A DNA stretch of 64,000 nucleotides from Saliniramus fredricksonii (GCF_900094735.1 NZ_FMBM01000001.1:682001-746000); one strand, 5' to 3'. Shown: positions 36,581 to 44,481, counted from the stretch's first letter. The notes: generated by a model not told the origin, from the letters alone. Program-made: numbers and translations.

Positions 36581-37477
36581 TCATCCTTTCCCATCCAGAA
36601 CCGCCCGCAATCCCTGCTCCAGCGCCTGCATCAGGGCGCGGACGGGGCGGGGGGTGAGGCGGCGCGCGGGGGTGACCAGGCGGATATCGGCGCTCTGCGC
36701 CTGCTCCCAGCCCGGCAGGACCCGGACGAGCCGCCCCGCTACGACCTCGCCCTGCACATCCCAGCTCGATTTCAGCGCGACGCCAAGACCGGCGATGCAG
36801 AGTCGGGTAAGGGCATCGCCGGACAGGTTCGTCACACGCCGGCGCGGAGTGACGCTCGCCTGTGCGCCATCCGGTCCCCGCAGGCTCCAGCGCAGGGCAT
36901 CGCCGAGCCAGAGCCCTTCATGCGCGGCAAGATCAGCGGGCGCGGAGATCGGCGCATGCTTCTCCAGATAATCCGGCGCAGCGACGAGAATGCGCCGGTT
37001 GCGGGCGACGCGACGGATGATGTGGTGATCGGCATCGTGGCCGCCGATGCGAAGCGCGATGTCGATCTGGTCGCGATCGAGATCCTGGAAAGCGTCCGAG
37101 AGGTGGAGTTCGATACTGACTCCGGGATGTGCGCGCAGGAAACCGGCGAGAATCGGCGCCACCGCGATTTCGCCCAGCCGCGTGGGCGCGGCCAGGCTGA
37201 CATGGCCCGACAGCGCGTCGCCCTCCGTCTCCTTCTCGGAGAATGCCCGCGCCGCGAGGGTGAGCCCGCGTGCCTCCCCGAGCTTGAGCCGGCCCGCTGT
37301 CGTCAGATGCAACCCGGTCGGCAGCCGGTTGAACAGACGTTGCCCGAGCCCCTCCTCCAGCCTGTCGAGCCGGCGCGAGATGCTCGACACCGCCTGTCCG
37401 CGCCGGCGCGCCACAGCCGAGAAGCTGCCATGGCGTGCGAGGGCTTCGAAGAGTTCGAGATCGCCGATCAGATCCAT
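36581..37477 (-). CDS. LysR-family transcriptional regulator
   Basis: A 298-residue LysR protein: winged HTH LELFEALARHGSFSAVARRRG followed by VSSISRRLDRLEEGLGQRLF, then a two-lobed effector domain. The Arg-rich 'GQAVSSISRRLDRLE' and 'RLPTGLHLTTAG' features match regulators of exporters. ATG 37477 begins just before the HTH; a GTG at 37516 would add 13 residues. It is divergent from the EamA exporter at 37593, its likely target, across a 115-base shared promoter region. Inducer unknown. Confidence 0.9.
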   Translation of the reverse strand: MDLIGDLELFEALARHGSFSAVARRRGQAVSSISRRLDRLEEGLGQRLFNRLPTGLHLTTAGRLKLGEARGLTLAARAFSEKETEGDALSGHVSLAAPTRLGEIAVAPILAGFLRAHPGVSIELHLSDAFQDLDRDQIDIALRIGGHDADHHIIRRVARNRRILVAAPDYLEKHAPISAPADLAAHEGLWLGDALRWSLRGPDGAQASVTPRRRVTNLSGDALTRLCIAGLGVALKSSWDVQGEVVAGRLVRVLPGWEQAQSADIRLVTPARRLTPRPVRALMQALEQGLRAVLDGKG

Positions 37478-37592
37478 GTCCGCGCCGTTTTGCAGGTTTT
37501 GCGTTTGATGCAACACCTTTTAGCATAGAGCCTTTATTCCGCAAAAGCGGCCTGCCCCGCATGCTCCGGCCAGCCCATACCGGAGTGCGACC

Positions 37593-38612
37593 ATGACCAT
37601 CTCACCCCCGCGCCGCCCGCGTTCCGCGCCGCGATACAGCAAGCCGGTGCTCCTCTTCCTCTGCGGCGCCTTCGTCGTTCTGTGGAGTTCGGGATTCGTC
37701 GGGGCCAAATACGGCCTCGACCATGCCGGAACCTTCACGCTGCTGTTCTGGCGCTACCTCCTCGTCGTGGCCGTGCTCGGCCTGCTCGTCACGCTGATGC
37801 GGCAATGGCGGCCCCTGACGCGGACTGAGTGGACGCGCCATGCGGTGATCGGCGCACTCGCCCATGCGGGCTGGCTCGCCGCCGTTCTGGGCGCGATCGA
37901 TCTCGGGCTCTCGGCAGGCCTTGCCGCCTTCATCACCGCCCTGCAGCCGATCATGACCGGCGCTTTGTCCGCCCGGATGACGGGTGAGCGGGTAGGGTAT
38001 CGTGAATGGGCGGGGCTGGTGCTCGGTGTGGGTGCGGTCGCGCTCGTCATCGGTGACGGGATCGCGCTCGGCGGTCCACTTGCGGCCTATGCGTTGCCGT
38101 TCCTCGCAGTGGCGGCGATCACGATCGCCTCTCTCGTCGATCGCGCGGCGCATGTGGCATGCGATGCTCAGGCAGCGAAACCGGCCACGCCGCTACTCTT
38201 CGTCACCTTCATCCATGCCTTGGCTTCGCTCGCCGTCCTCGCACCACTTGCCGTAGGGCTGGAGGGGCTCGAAGCGCAATGGGGCGGTGAACTGGTCTTC
38301 GCGATCATCTGGCTCGGCCTTGTGGTCTCGCTCGCAGCCTACGGGCTGATGTTCGCCCTGCTGCGCCGCCTGCCCGCAGCCCGGGTCGCGAGCCTGACCT
38401 ATCTCGCGCCGCCGGTGACGATGGTGATTGCGTGGTTCGTCTTCCGCGAGAGCCTGACGCCGATGGCGGCGCTCGGGCTCGTCATCGCCGCCATGGCCGT
38501 CGCGCTCACCCTGAGCGGCAGGCAGGCCGTCGCCGTTGGTAACGATGACGGCGCATCACCGTTGACGGAGGAACCCGACCCGGTCGTCAGACGAAATGCT
38601 TCGACAGCTTGA
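37593..38612 (+). CDS. EamA-family (drug/metabolite) exporter
   Basis: A 339-residue membrane protein with ten helices in two EamA repeats (VLWSSGFVGAKYGLDHAGTF; AALGLVIAAMAVALTLSGR). Substrate unknown. Divergent from the LysR gene. The last codons (RRNASTA and stop) lie inside the left 51-bp repeat that flanks the Abi insertion, so the original C-terminus may have been replaced when that insertion arose; the loss is confined to a polar tail after the last helix. Confidence 0.88.
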   Translation: MTISPPRRPRSAPRYSKPVLLFLCGAFVVLWSSGFVGAKYGLDHAGTFTLLFWRYLLVVAVLGLLVTLMRQWRPLTRTEWTRHAVIGALAHAGWLAAVLGAIDLGLSAGLAAFITALQPIMTGALSARMTGERVGYREWAGLVLGVGAVALVIGDGIALGGPLAAYALPFLAVAAITIASLVDRAAHVACDAQAAKPATPLLFVTFIHALASLAVLAPLAVGLEGLEAQWGGELVFAIIWLGLVVSLAAYGLMFALLRRLPAARVASLTYLAPPVTMVIAWFVFRESLTPMAALGLVIAAMAVALTLSGRQAVAVGNDDGASPLTEEPDPVVRRNASTA

Positions 38613-38639
38613 GGCCCTGGGCCTGATAATTCGAGCCTG
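38589..38639. repeat. Left 51-bp direct repeat (copy of the dcd 3' end)
   Basis: Identical over 51 bases to 41230-41280. On the minus strand it encodes GSNYQAQGLKLSKHFV and stop, the C-terminus of Dcd. With the right copy it bounds a 2.6-kb insertion, as attL/attR repeats do when an element integrates into the 3' end of a gene and restores it. Confidence 0.9.
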
Positions 38640-38869
38640 TACGCGACCGAGACGAGTGCGTGCAGGCATCTTTCATCTGCGCTGAGAGAATCACAATCCA
38701 AGATGCATCTAAGGGCGCATTGAAAATCATTGCGCGCCCGAACAAATCACGCCAAAAAACAAAACACCAGGTGGGGACTGGCCCGCCCTGGTGCTCTGAT
38801 CTGGCGTCGATGGCGCATGGCAAGCCAGTGGGGCCGCTTCGACTGCTATGGAAAAAAAATACTGGCGCG
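38640..38869. other. Upstream region of the interrupted Abi-CBS gene
   Basis: About 230 AT-richer bases with no gene, containing an 8-A tract at 38852-38859 and a CACCAGG/CCTGGTG inverted repeat around 38768-38796. It presumably carries the promoter of the Abi-family gene. Confidence 0.4.
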
Positions 38870-39331
38870 ATGGCCGAAAGTCAAGATTCCTATCCGTATG
38901 ACCCTGAGGTCATTGCTGCTCTCAGGGCCTCGCTTTCGGAGCCGCGTTTCTCCACCTATCTGTCCAAGGCAAACGGCGATGAGGCTTTTGCCTTCGCCCT
39001 GTATCTCTACAATGCCAGACTCGCGGAAGCGTTTCTGTTTCCTCTTGGGGTTTCGGAAATCACGCTCCGCAATGCCGTGGACGGTGTTCTTGTCCGGCGT
39101 TTCGGCGCAAATTGGCAAGTCGACGCTGAATTCCGGGACGGCATGCTCACTCCGGAGAGTCGGGGCGCACTCAACAAGGCCATGGATCGGGCGGGGTCAG
39201 GGGATCGCGGGAAGCTTATCGCAGAACTGACCTTTGACTTCTGGTCCAACCTGTTCCGGGTTGATTACGCGGATTTCTGGCGAACGCATGCGAACATCGC
39301 TTTTCCGGGATTGGTGCGGGGTGAAGGACGC
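38870..39331 (+). pseudogene. Abi-family HEPN protein with CBS-like tail, 5' part (interrupted)
   Basis: The first 154 codons of an Abi-like abortive-infection protein: SLSEPRFSTYLSKANGDE, LYLYNARLAEAFLFPLGVSE, ITLRNAVDGVLVRRFGANW and LTFDFWSNLFRVDYADFWRT, the pattern of the Abi/AbiD-AbiF superfamily. The ISAs1 element follows its last bases, TGAAGGACGC. Joined to 40565-41173 it reads without a break (FPGLVRGEGRREIQAIVKEI). ATG 38870 is the most likely start; the frame is open further up without Abi similarity. On its own this part lacks the HEPN catalytic motif, so it is presumably inactive. Confidence 0.8.
39322..39331. repeat. Left target-site duplication of the IS
   Basis: TGAAGGACGC, repeated exactly at 40555-40564 on the other side of the element. 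Ten bases is within the range reported for ISAs1-family insertions. Confidence 0.9.
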
Positions 39332-40554
39332 TAGGGGAATCGCATTTGAGAATTTTGTGTGGCGTGTTGGGATAAAATGGATTCTTGAGGGGCTTTCATG
39401 CATTGGGAGCCTTCGATGTCAGGATCGTGGTTTGAAGCGGCTTTTTCGGCTCTGCCGGACCCGCGAACCGGAAATGCCAAGCGCCATGAGCTTCTTGAGG
39501 TCTTGACGATTGCACTGACTGCGGCGGTTTGCGGGGCGGAGCATTGCTCGGACTTCGCGGATTTCGCGGTTGATCGGGAAGCGTTGTTCCGGGAGTTTCT
39601 GGAGCTGCGAAACGGTGTTCCGAGCCACGACACGTTCTCGCGGGTGTTCCGGCTTCTCGACCCGAGCGCCTTTGCGATGTGCTTCGGGCGGTTCGTAGAC
39701 GAGTTGGGCGCGGCGGGCGAGGGCGTGGTGGCGATTGACGGCAAGACGCTGCGCCGGTCGTTCGACGCTGCGGCGGGGCGCTCGCCGCTGGCCGTGGTGT
39801 CCGCCTTCGCCTCGGCGACCTCAACCGTGATCGGCCAGACGGGCTTTCGCGCCGCCGACGGCGACAGCGAGATCGTCGCGGCGCGCGCATTGTTGCGCTG
39901 CCTCGATTTGACAGGCCAACTCGTGACTGCGGACGCCATCCATTGCCAGAGCGAGACCGCGCAGACGATCCTTGATCGCGGTGGAGACTATCTCCTGCGG
40001 TTGAAGGCGAACCGACCGGCGCTGCACGAGATGGTCGCGACATACTTCGCCGATGGACAGATCCGGGCCGCGCTCCCGACATGCGCCACGACGGATGCCG
40101 ATCATGGCCGGGTCGAGACGCGCCGCGCCTTCGTTACCCACGACCTCGCCTGGCTGCGCGGCTCCAGATCCGCGTGCACCGAGCCGGTTCTCCTGCCGGG
40201 GCTTGCCTGCCTGGGAATGATAGAGAGCACCGTGACGCGCGGCGGCAAGACCACGACCACCCGCCACTACCACGTCGCCTCCCGCCAACTCACCCCAGAA
40301 GCCTACCTCGCTGCCGCGCGATCCCACTGGTCAATCGAAAACGGTCTCCATTGGGTCCTCGACATGACTTTCGACGAGGATCGCGCCCGCAACAGAAAGG
40401 ATAACGGCCCAGAAAACCTCGCCATCCTCCGAAAACTCGCCCTCAACGTTCTCAAACGCGCCAGACCCAAAATCTCTATCCGACGAAAAAGAAAACGCTC
40501 CGGATGGTCCGACGACTTCGCACGATCCGTCATCGGCCAAATGCGATAGCCCTA
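39332..40554 (+). mobile_element. ISAs1-family insertion sequence (1223 bp)
   Basis: Complete element. The left end TAGGGGAATCGCATTTG and the inverted right end TAGGGCTATCGCATTTG match at 15 of 17 bases, and a 10-bp direct repeat flanks them. It contains one transposase gene. The perfect duplication, intact ends and intact transposase point to a recent insertion that may still be mobile. It splits the Abi-family gene. Confidence 0.92.
39398..40549 (+). CDS. ISAs1-family transposase
   Basis: A 383-residue DDE transposase. The N-terminal signature is ALPDPRTGNAKRHELLEVLT; the catalytic acids fall in VVAIDGKTLRRSF, VTADAIHCQ and RSHWSIENGLHWVLDM. The C-terminus is basic (RRKRKRSGW). ATG 39398 has GAGGGG 8 bases before it; ATG 39416 is an alternative closer to the family norm. 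The stop lies 5 bases inside the right IS end, the compact arrangement typical of the family. No frameshift, so it is probably active. Confidence 0.93.
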   Translation: MHWEPSMSGSWFEAAFSALPDPRTGNAKRHELLEVLTIALTAAVCGAEHCSDFADFAVDREALFREFLELRNGVPSHDTFSRVFRLLDPSAFAMCFGRFVDELGAAGEGVVAIDGKTLRRSFDAAAGRSPLAVVSAFASATSTVIGQTGFRAADGDSEIVAARALLRCLDLTGQLVTADAIHCQSETAQTILDRGGDYLLRLKANRPALHEMVATYFADGQIRAALPTCATTDADHGRVETRRAFVTHDLAWLRGSRSACTEPVLLPGLACLGMIESTVTRGGKTTTTRHYHVASRQLTPEAYLAAARSHWSIENGLHWVLDMTFDEDRARNRKDNGPENLAILRKLALNVLKRARPKISIRRKRKRSGWSDDFARSVIGQMR

Positions 40555-40564
40555 TGAAGGACGC
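40555..40564. repeat. Right target-site duplication of the IS
   Basis: TGAAGGACGC, the second copy. Removing the element with one copy restores the reading frame of the Abi-family gene. Confidence 0.9.
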
Positions 40565-41173
40565 CGAGAAATCCAGGCCATCGTCAAAGAAATCAACCGG
40601 TTGCGGAATCGTGTGGCGCATCACGAACCGATCCTCGATATGAATGCGGCCGACCTCCGCGCCAAAATGATCCGTTTCGTGGCACTCAGGTGCCCGACAA
40701 CATCAAACTGGATGCGCCATCATTCCACGATCAGCAATGTCATACGAACACGTCCGAACAAATCTGGATCTGATTCCGTCACGCTCGCGAGCCGAGCCGA
40801 CAAGCGTTTTGTCATCGTCGAAAGGACGACCAATCTGAACAATCTGGCCGGCGACGACGTGCGACGATGCTCGGCCTTCGTCTGCGTCGAGAATGGAAGG
40901 GTAGCGGGCGCCTTCACGCACCGGGATATAGCCCGGTATCTTCTCCGGGAAGCTTTGGAAGCCGGGGGTATCTTCGACCTCAACGACCACACAGTGGGGC
41001 AGTTGCTGCGCGAGCCGGCGAACGAGGAGGGCTGGCACATCGTTCCCGCGAACCAATCTTTCTCTGCTCTGGCAGAACTCCTGAAACAGTCGAAAACACA
41101 AATCATCATCGCCGTCGATCCGGCAAACAACATGCCGCTCGGCGTCGTGTTGCGCGCGCACCGGCGCTATTAG
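40565..41173 (+). pseudogene. Abi-family HEPN protein with CBS-like tail, 3' part (interrupted)
   Basis: Codons 155-356 of the split gene. It opens with RREIQAIVKEINRLRNRVAHHEPI, carrying the HEPN ribonuclease motif RNRVAH (R-x4-H). After LRCPTTSNWMRHHSTISNVI come about 130 residues, RADKRFVIVERTTN through FVCVENGRVAGAFTHRDIARYL, VGQLLREPAN and IIIAVDPANNMPLGVVLRAH, laid out like a pair of CBS motifs, which usually bind adenosine nucleotides. TAG at 41171. As a separate piece it has no good start. I infer an RNA-cleaving or translation-blocking defence protein gated by a nucleotide; this is not shown by sequence alone. Confidence 0.75.
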
Positions 41174-41227
41174 TCTCGCCTGTTTCCCGCAGTTCTTGCT
41201 TGCGGGTATTGGTCGTGACGTAGCCGC

Positions 41228-42328
41228 CTAGACGAAATGCTTCGACAGCTTGAGGCCCTGGGCCTGATAATTCGAGCCTGCGCCCGCGCCGTAGAGCACG
41301 TCCGGGCGTTCGGCCATGCGCTCATAGACGAGGCGGCCCACGGTCTGGCCGTCTTCGAGGATGAAGGGAACGTCGCGCGAGCGCACTTCGAGCACGGCGC
41401 GGGCGCCGGCGCCGCCGGCCCCGGCATGGCCGAAGCCGGGATCGAAGAAGCCGGCATAATGCACCCGGAATTCGCCGACCAGCGGGTCGAAGGGCACCAT
41501 CTCGGCGGCGTAATCGGGCGGCACATGAACCGCCTCTTTTGATGCCAGGATGTAGAACTGGCCGGGATCGAGGATCAGATCGGCGCGGCCCGTATTATAA
41601 AGCGGCTCCCAGTAATCGGCGGCGCGGCAGGAACCCGGTTCATCCACGTCGACCAGCGCGGTGTGGCGCTTGGCGCGGTAGCCGACGAGTTTGTCGGGGC
41701 CGAAACCGGCGAGATCGACGCTCACCGCAACGCCTTCCTGGAAGGAGGGCTCGGAACTGGTGACGAGGCTTTCGCGCTTATGCAGCTCTGCGAGTTCGCG
41801 GTCGCTCAGGCGTACCTCGCCGCGCCGCAGCCGCAATTGTGAGAGGCGCGAGCCCATCCGCACCCGGACCGGGAAGGTGCGCGGGGAGATTTCGGCATAG
41901 AGCGGGCCGGTATAGCCGGGCTCGATTGCGTCGAATTCACGGGCGCGGTCGGTGATCACGCGGGTGAAGACGTCAATGCGCCCGGTCGAGCTCTTGGGAT
42001 TGGCGGAAGCCGAAAGGCCGGCGGGCAGGGCGAGGCTCTCCTGCAATTCCGCGATATAGACGCAGCCCGTCTCCAGAAGTACGGGTTTCGTCAGATCGAT
42101 CTCGTGCAGGGCGAGATAGGCGAGGCAGTCTCCGACCCTGCGCCCCGGCCCGGGCAGGAAGCTCGCGCGCACGCGATAGGCCTTTGCGCCGAGCCGCAGA
42201 TCGAGGCTCGCGGGCTGGATCTGGTCGCCCGCATAGGGCGTCAGCGGCGCGATGGCCCCTTCATCCGTCAGGGCGGCGATCACCTTCGCCGGCTGGATTC
42301 CGTCACGCAATGGCACCTGCGCCCCCAT
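41228..42328 (-). CDS. dcd: Long-form dCTP deaminase
   Basis: A 366-residue 2'-deoxycytidine 5'-triphosphate deaminase of the long alphaproteobacterial kind, built from two trimeric dUTPase/Dcd-like repeats. Visible: IQPASLDLRLG near the N-terminus and SANPKSSTGRIDVFTRVI with EPGYTGPLYAEI in repeat one; QFYILASKEAVHVPPDYAAEM and EVRSRDVPFILEDGQTVGRL in repeat two. It supplies dUTP for dTMP synthesis. The final 16 residues and stop fall in the right 51-bp repeat, so the gene stays whole although its 3' end was the insertion target. It stands alone. Confidence 0.9.
   Translation of the reverse strand: MGAQVPLRDGIQPAKVIAALTDEGAIAPLTPYAGDQIQPASLDLRLGAKAYRVRASFLPGPGRRVGDCLAYLALHEIDLTKPVLLETGCVYIAELQESLALPAGLSASANPKSSTGRIDVFTRVITDRAREFDAIEPGYTGPLYAEISPRTFPVRVRMGSRLSQLRLRRGEVRLSDRELAELHKRESLVTSSEPSFQEGVAVSVDLAGFGPDKLVGYRAKRHTALVDVDEPGSCRAADYWEPLYNTGRADLILDPGQFYILASKEAVHVPPDYAAEMVPFDPLVGEFRVHYAGFFDPGFGHAGAGGAGARAVLEVRSRDVPFILEDGQTVGRLVYERMAERPDVLYGAGAGSNYQAQGLKLSKHFV
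41230..41280. repeat. Right 51-bp direct repeat (authentic dcd 3' end)
   Basis: The native 3' end of dcd, identical to 38589-38639. The two copies are 2641 bases apart and in the same orientation. Bases beyond the repeat differ on both sides, so the identity stops sharply, as at a site-specific recombination junction. Confidence 0.9.
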
Positions 42329-42414
42329 CTGTGCGCCTCACGGCAAAAAGCCCGTCACGCCTTCTTCCTAGGCGCGACGGGCCTTGTGTGCAACCGCGTT
42401 ATGGGCGGCGGGAC

Positions 42415-43479
42415 TCAGCCGAGGGCGAGCTGGAACAGCAATCCGGAAACGAGCGCGCCGGTCACCGCGATGATGATATAGAGCGCGAAGACCGGAGGAC
42501 GCGCCAGCGCCCAGACCGCGATCGCGGCGGGGATCGAGGTGACGCCGCCGGCAAGCAGGAAGGCCATTGCCGCGCCGGACGCCATCCCGCCGTCGACCAG
42601 ACCGGAAACCAGTCCCAGCGCGGCATAGCCATTGAGATAGGCGGGGATCCCGACCAGCACGGCGGTGGGAATGGCGAAGGCGTTGCCACTGCCCAGTGCC
42701 GATTCGATCATCGCGGCGGGGATATAGGTGCTCATCAGGAATTCCAGCGCGAAGGCCAGCGTCATCCAGCGCGCCAGGAACAGCGTGACGCGTCCGAATT
42801 CGCCGGCGAAGACACTGCGACGCTCGGCTTTCTGCCAGAAGGCCCAGTCAGTCGGCTTGCGGGTGCGCACCCGTCCGCCGGCACAGCCGCCATTGCCGAC
42901 ACCGTCACGCAAGGGATCGCTGAGCCAGCCACGCTGTCCGAGGGCCAGCGTGAGATAACCGCCGACGGCACCGATCCCGATCGCCGCGATCGTCTTGCCG
43001 ATGGCAAACGGCAGACCCATCACGCTGGCGGTGACGAAGAACATGGTCGGATCCATCAGCGGGGAGGCGATCCAGAACGCCATGACTGCCGCGAGCGGCA
43101 CGCCCATGGCGAGGAGTGCCGCGACGAGGGGTATCACGCCGCAGGAACAGAAGGGCGAGAGCCCGCCGAACAGGGCGGCCAGCGCGATCATGGTCACAGC
43201 ATTGCCCTGGAACACGTCGGCGATGAGATTGTCGGCGCCGCTCGCCTTCGCATAGGCGGCGATCGCCACCGCCGCGAGCAGGAAGGGGGCGATGCCTGCG
43301 ATGGCATCGACCACGAAAGCCCCCATCGGCACCAGCTCGTTGCGATCGAGCAGGGCGACGCCGGCGAAGATGAGGAGGATGGCGAGGATGACGCGGTCGA
43401 AGCCCGCGAGCCGTTGCCGGAGGACGGCGAGGCGCGTCGGCGGAGCGAGGGGGAGCGGCGTGGATGTGGGAGCGGACAT
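42415..43479 (-). CDS. PF03773-type permease (SO_0444-like metal/metalloid efflux)
   Basis: A 354-residue membrane protein with eight or more helices and the motif LSPFCSCGVIPLVAALLAMG followed by MAFWIASPLMDPTMFF, in which the Cys-Ser-Cys pair is diagnostic of the DUF318/SO_0444 permeases linked to copper, zinc or arsenic export. A second half contains AYLNGYAALGLVSGLVDGGM. ATG 43479 is chosen; the frame continues upstream through the operator region. An ArsR-like dyad precedes it, though no ArsR gene is in the window. Confidence 0.8.
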   Translation of the reverse strand: MSAPTSTPLPLAPPTRLAVLRQRLAGFDRVILAILLIFAGVALLDRNELVPMGAFVVDAIAGIAPFLLAAVAIAAYAKASGADNLIADVFQGNAVTMIALAALFGGLSPFCSCGVIPLVAALLAMGVPLAAVMAFWIASPLMDPTMFFVTASVMGLPFAIGKTIAAIGIGAVGGYLTLALGQRGWLSDPLRDGVGNGGCAGGRVRTRKPTDWAFWQKAERRSVFAGEFGRVTLFLARWMTLAFALEFLMSTYIPAAMIESALGSGNAFAIPTAVLVGIPAYLNGYAALGLVSGLVDGGMASGAAMAFLLAGGVTSIPAAIAVWALARPPVFALYIIIAVTGALVSGLLFQLALG

Positions 43480-43545
43480 GACGGATCCTGATCGTGAATG
43501 TGTGTCCCATACGGGATAGCAAAGCTGCGCCCCACGCGTCAACGG

Positions 43546-43567
43546 TATTTCTACAAATATCGAAATA
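43546..43567. promoter_or_regulatory. ArsR/SmtB-like operator
   Basis: TATTTC-N10-GAAATA, an AT-rich dyad in otherwise GC-rich DNA, 67 bases upstream of the permease start. Dyads of this type (ATA-rich, TTTC/GAAA) are bound by ArsR/SmtB repressors released by metals. A regulator gene would have to lie elsewhere. Confidence 0.5.
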
Positions 43568-43650
43568 ATGTTTTCGTTACGGAATCCCGAAAGCGCGTGC
43601 AAGCCGTTTAACGGCCAGCGAAAAAACCGTTTTCGGGGGCGCGAAATTCA

Positions 43651-43679
43651 TTGACTTTCCGGCCCATCGCCGCGATATG
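43651..43679 (+). promoter_or_regulatory. Predicted speD promoter
   Basis: TTGACT-N17-GATATG, preceded by ATTCA. It would place the transcript start near 43686, about 345 bases before the speD ATG, giving an unusually long leader. Confidence 0.5.
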
Positions 43680-43749
43680 TGCAGTCGGTCGCACATGTGC
43701 GGCTTTCCCTTTTTCGTCCGAGATCAACATGGACTGCCACCCTAGGCGC

Positions 43750-43779
43750 GGCCTGGCTGCCAGCAAGGACAGCCAGGCC
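43750..43779 (+). promoter_or_regulatory. Perfect 10-bp hairpin in the speD leader
   Basis: GGCCTGGCTG and CAGCCAGGCC around a 10-base loop. No T-tract follows, so it is not a terminator. It is probably a folded element of the leader RNA. Confidence 0.5.
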
Positions 43780-43890
43780 CTCGAAAATCAGGTGTCATAT
43801 CGCGTCCGATCGCGGATGGCGTGCGGGTGAGCCGGTCTCGCCCTTCTCGCCATCGCCGGATCGGGCCGATGGTTTTGAGAAGAGGCAACG

Positions 43891-44004
43891 ATGAGACCGA
43901 ACCAGATCAGCTTCAGTGACAATCGGAGTATGGCGGCGCGCACGCGCCGGATCACGATTGCGATGAACCCCCTGACGCACTCCCACTACATCCACGTTCT
44001 GTAA
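43891..44004 (+). CDS. Upstream ORF / leader peptide of speD (37 aa)
   Basis: ATG 43891 to TAA 44002-44004: MRPNQISFSDNRSMAARTRR, then ITIAMNPLTHSHYIHVL. A clear GAAGAGG lies 6-8 bases before the ATG and the stop is 27 bases before speD. A GGCGCG/CGCGCC hairpin lies inside the coding part. Short ORFs with arginine-rich and histidine/tyrosine-rich stretches control polyamine genes in several bacteria by ribosome stalling; regulation here is inferred from that pattern. Confidence 0.55.
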   Translation: MRPNQISFSDNRSMAARTRRITIAMNPLTHSHYIHVL

Positions 44005-44031
44005 TCCCGCTGGCCAGAAGGATCGACCGGC

Positions 44032-44481
44032 ATGACGCTTTCCCTGACGCACTCCGCCCGCCCCGCCTCCGTCATGGACGAGGCTCGCGAAGACCACTTC
44101 ATCCGCCGCGACGGCCGCGTTTTTGCCGGTACGCATCTGATCATCGAAGTCGTGAACGGTCACGGGCTCGATGATGAAGATCGCATCGAGCGCGCCTTTC
44201 GCGATTGCGTCGATGAATGCGGCGCGACGCTGCTGCACATCCACACCCACAAGTTCAGCCCCCAGGGCGTGAGCGGCGTGGCGGTGCTCGCGGAAAGCCA
44301 TATCTCGGTTCATACCTGGCCGGAAATCGGCTACGGCGCCTTCGACGTGTTCATGTGCGGCGATGCCGATCCCTGGCGCGCCGTCGACGTGCTCAAGGCC
44401 GCTTTCCGCACCAGCGACGTGCGCGTGCGCGAATTGCTGCGCGGCGAGGGTCTCGTCGATGCGGTGGAGCATGCGGCATGA
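44032..44481 (+). CDS. speD: S-adenosylmethionine decarboxylase proenzyme
   Basis: Self-cleaving pyruvoyl enzyme that makes decarboxylated SAM, the aminopropyl donor for spermidine. The 149-residue SpeH-type protein has the cleavage site [11 protein letters not shown], where Ser becomes the pyruvoyl group, and the catalytic Cys in [12 protein letters not shown]. It begins [13 protein letters not shown], an extension of about 25 residues before the family core [11 protein letters not shown]. It overlaps speE (ATGA) and is preceded by the leader ORF. Confidence 0.95.
   Translation: MTLSLTHSARPASVMDEAREDHFIRRDGRVFAGTHLIIEVVNGHGLDDEDRIERAFRDCVDECGATLLHIHTHKFSPQGVSGVAVLAESHISVHTWPEIGYGAFDVFMCGDADPWRAVDVLKAAFRTSDVRVRELLRGEGLVDAVEHAA

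Noticed and set aside
36425-36590. Possible MerR-regulator remnant on the minus strand (frame with LRFVRIAMCRLQWEEIIALR)
   Set aside because: The phrase loosely recalls the MerR helix 'LRFI..A..LGF.LEEI..L', but there is no HTH start, the frame runs into the promoter, and length is too short. Interesting only because a MerR-type promoter follows.
41228-42328. Dcd as an antiphage nucleotide-depletion enzyme
   Set aside because: Defensive dCTP deaminases exist, but this is the long housekeeping form of alphaproteobacteria; its closeness to the Abi gene follows from its 3' end serving as the insertion site.
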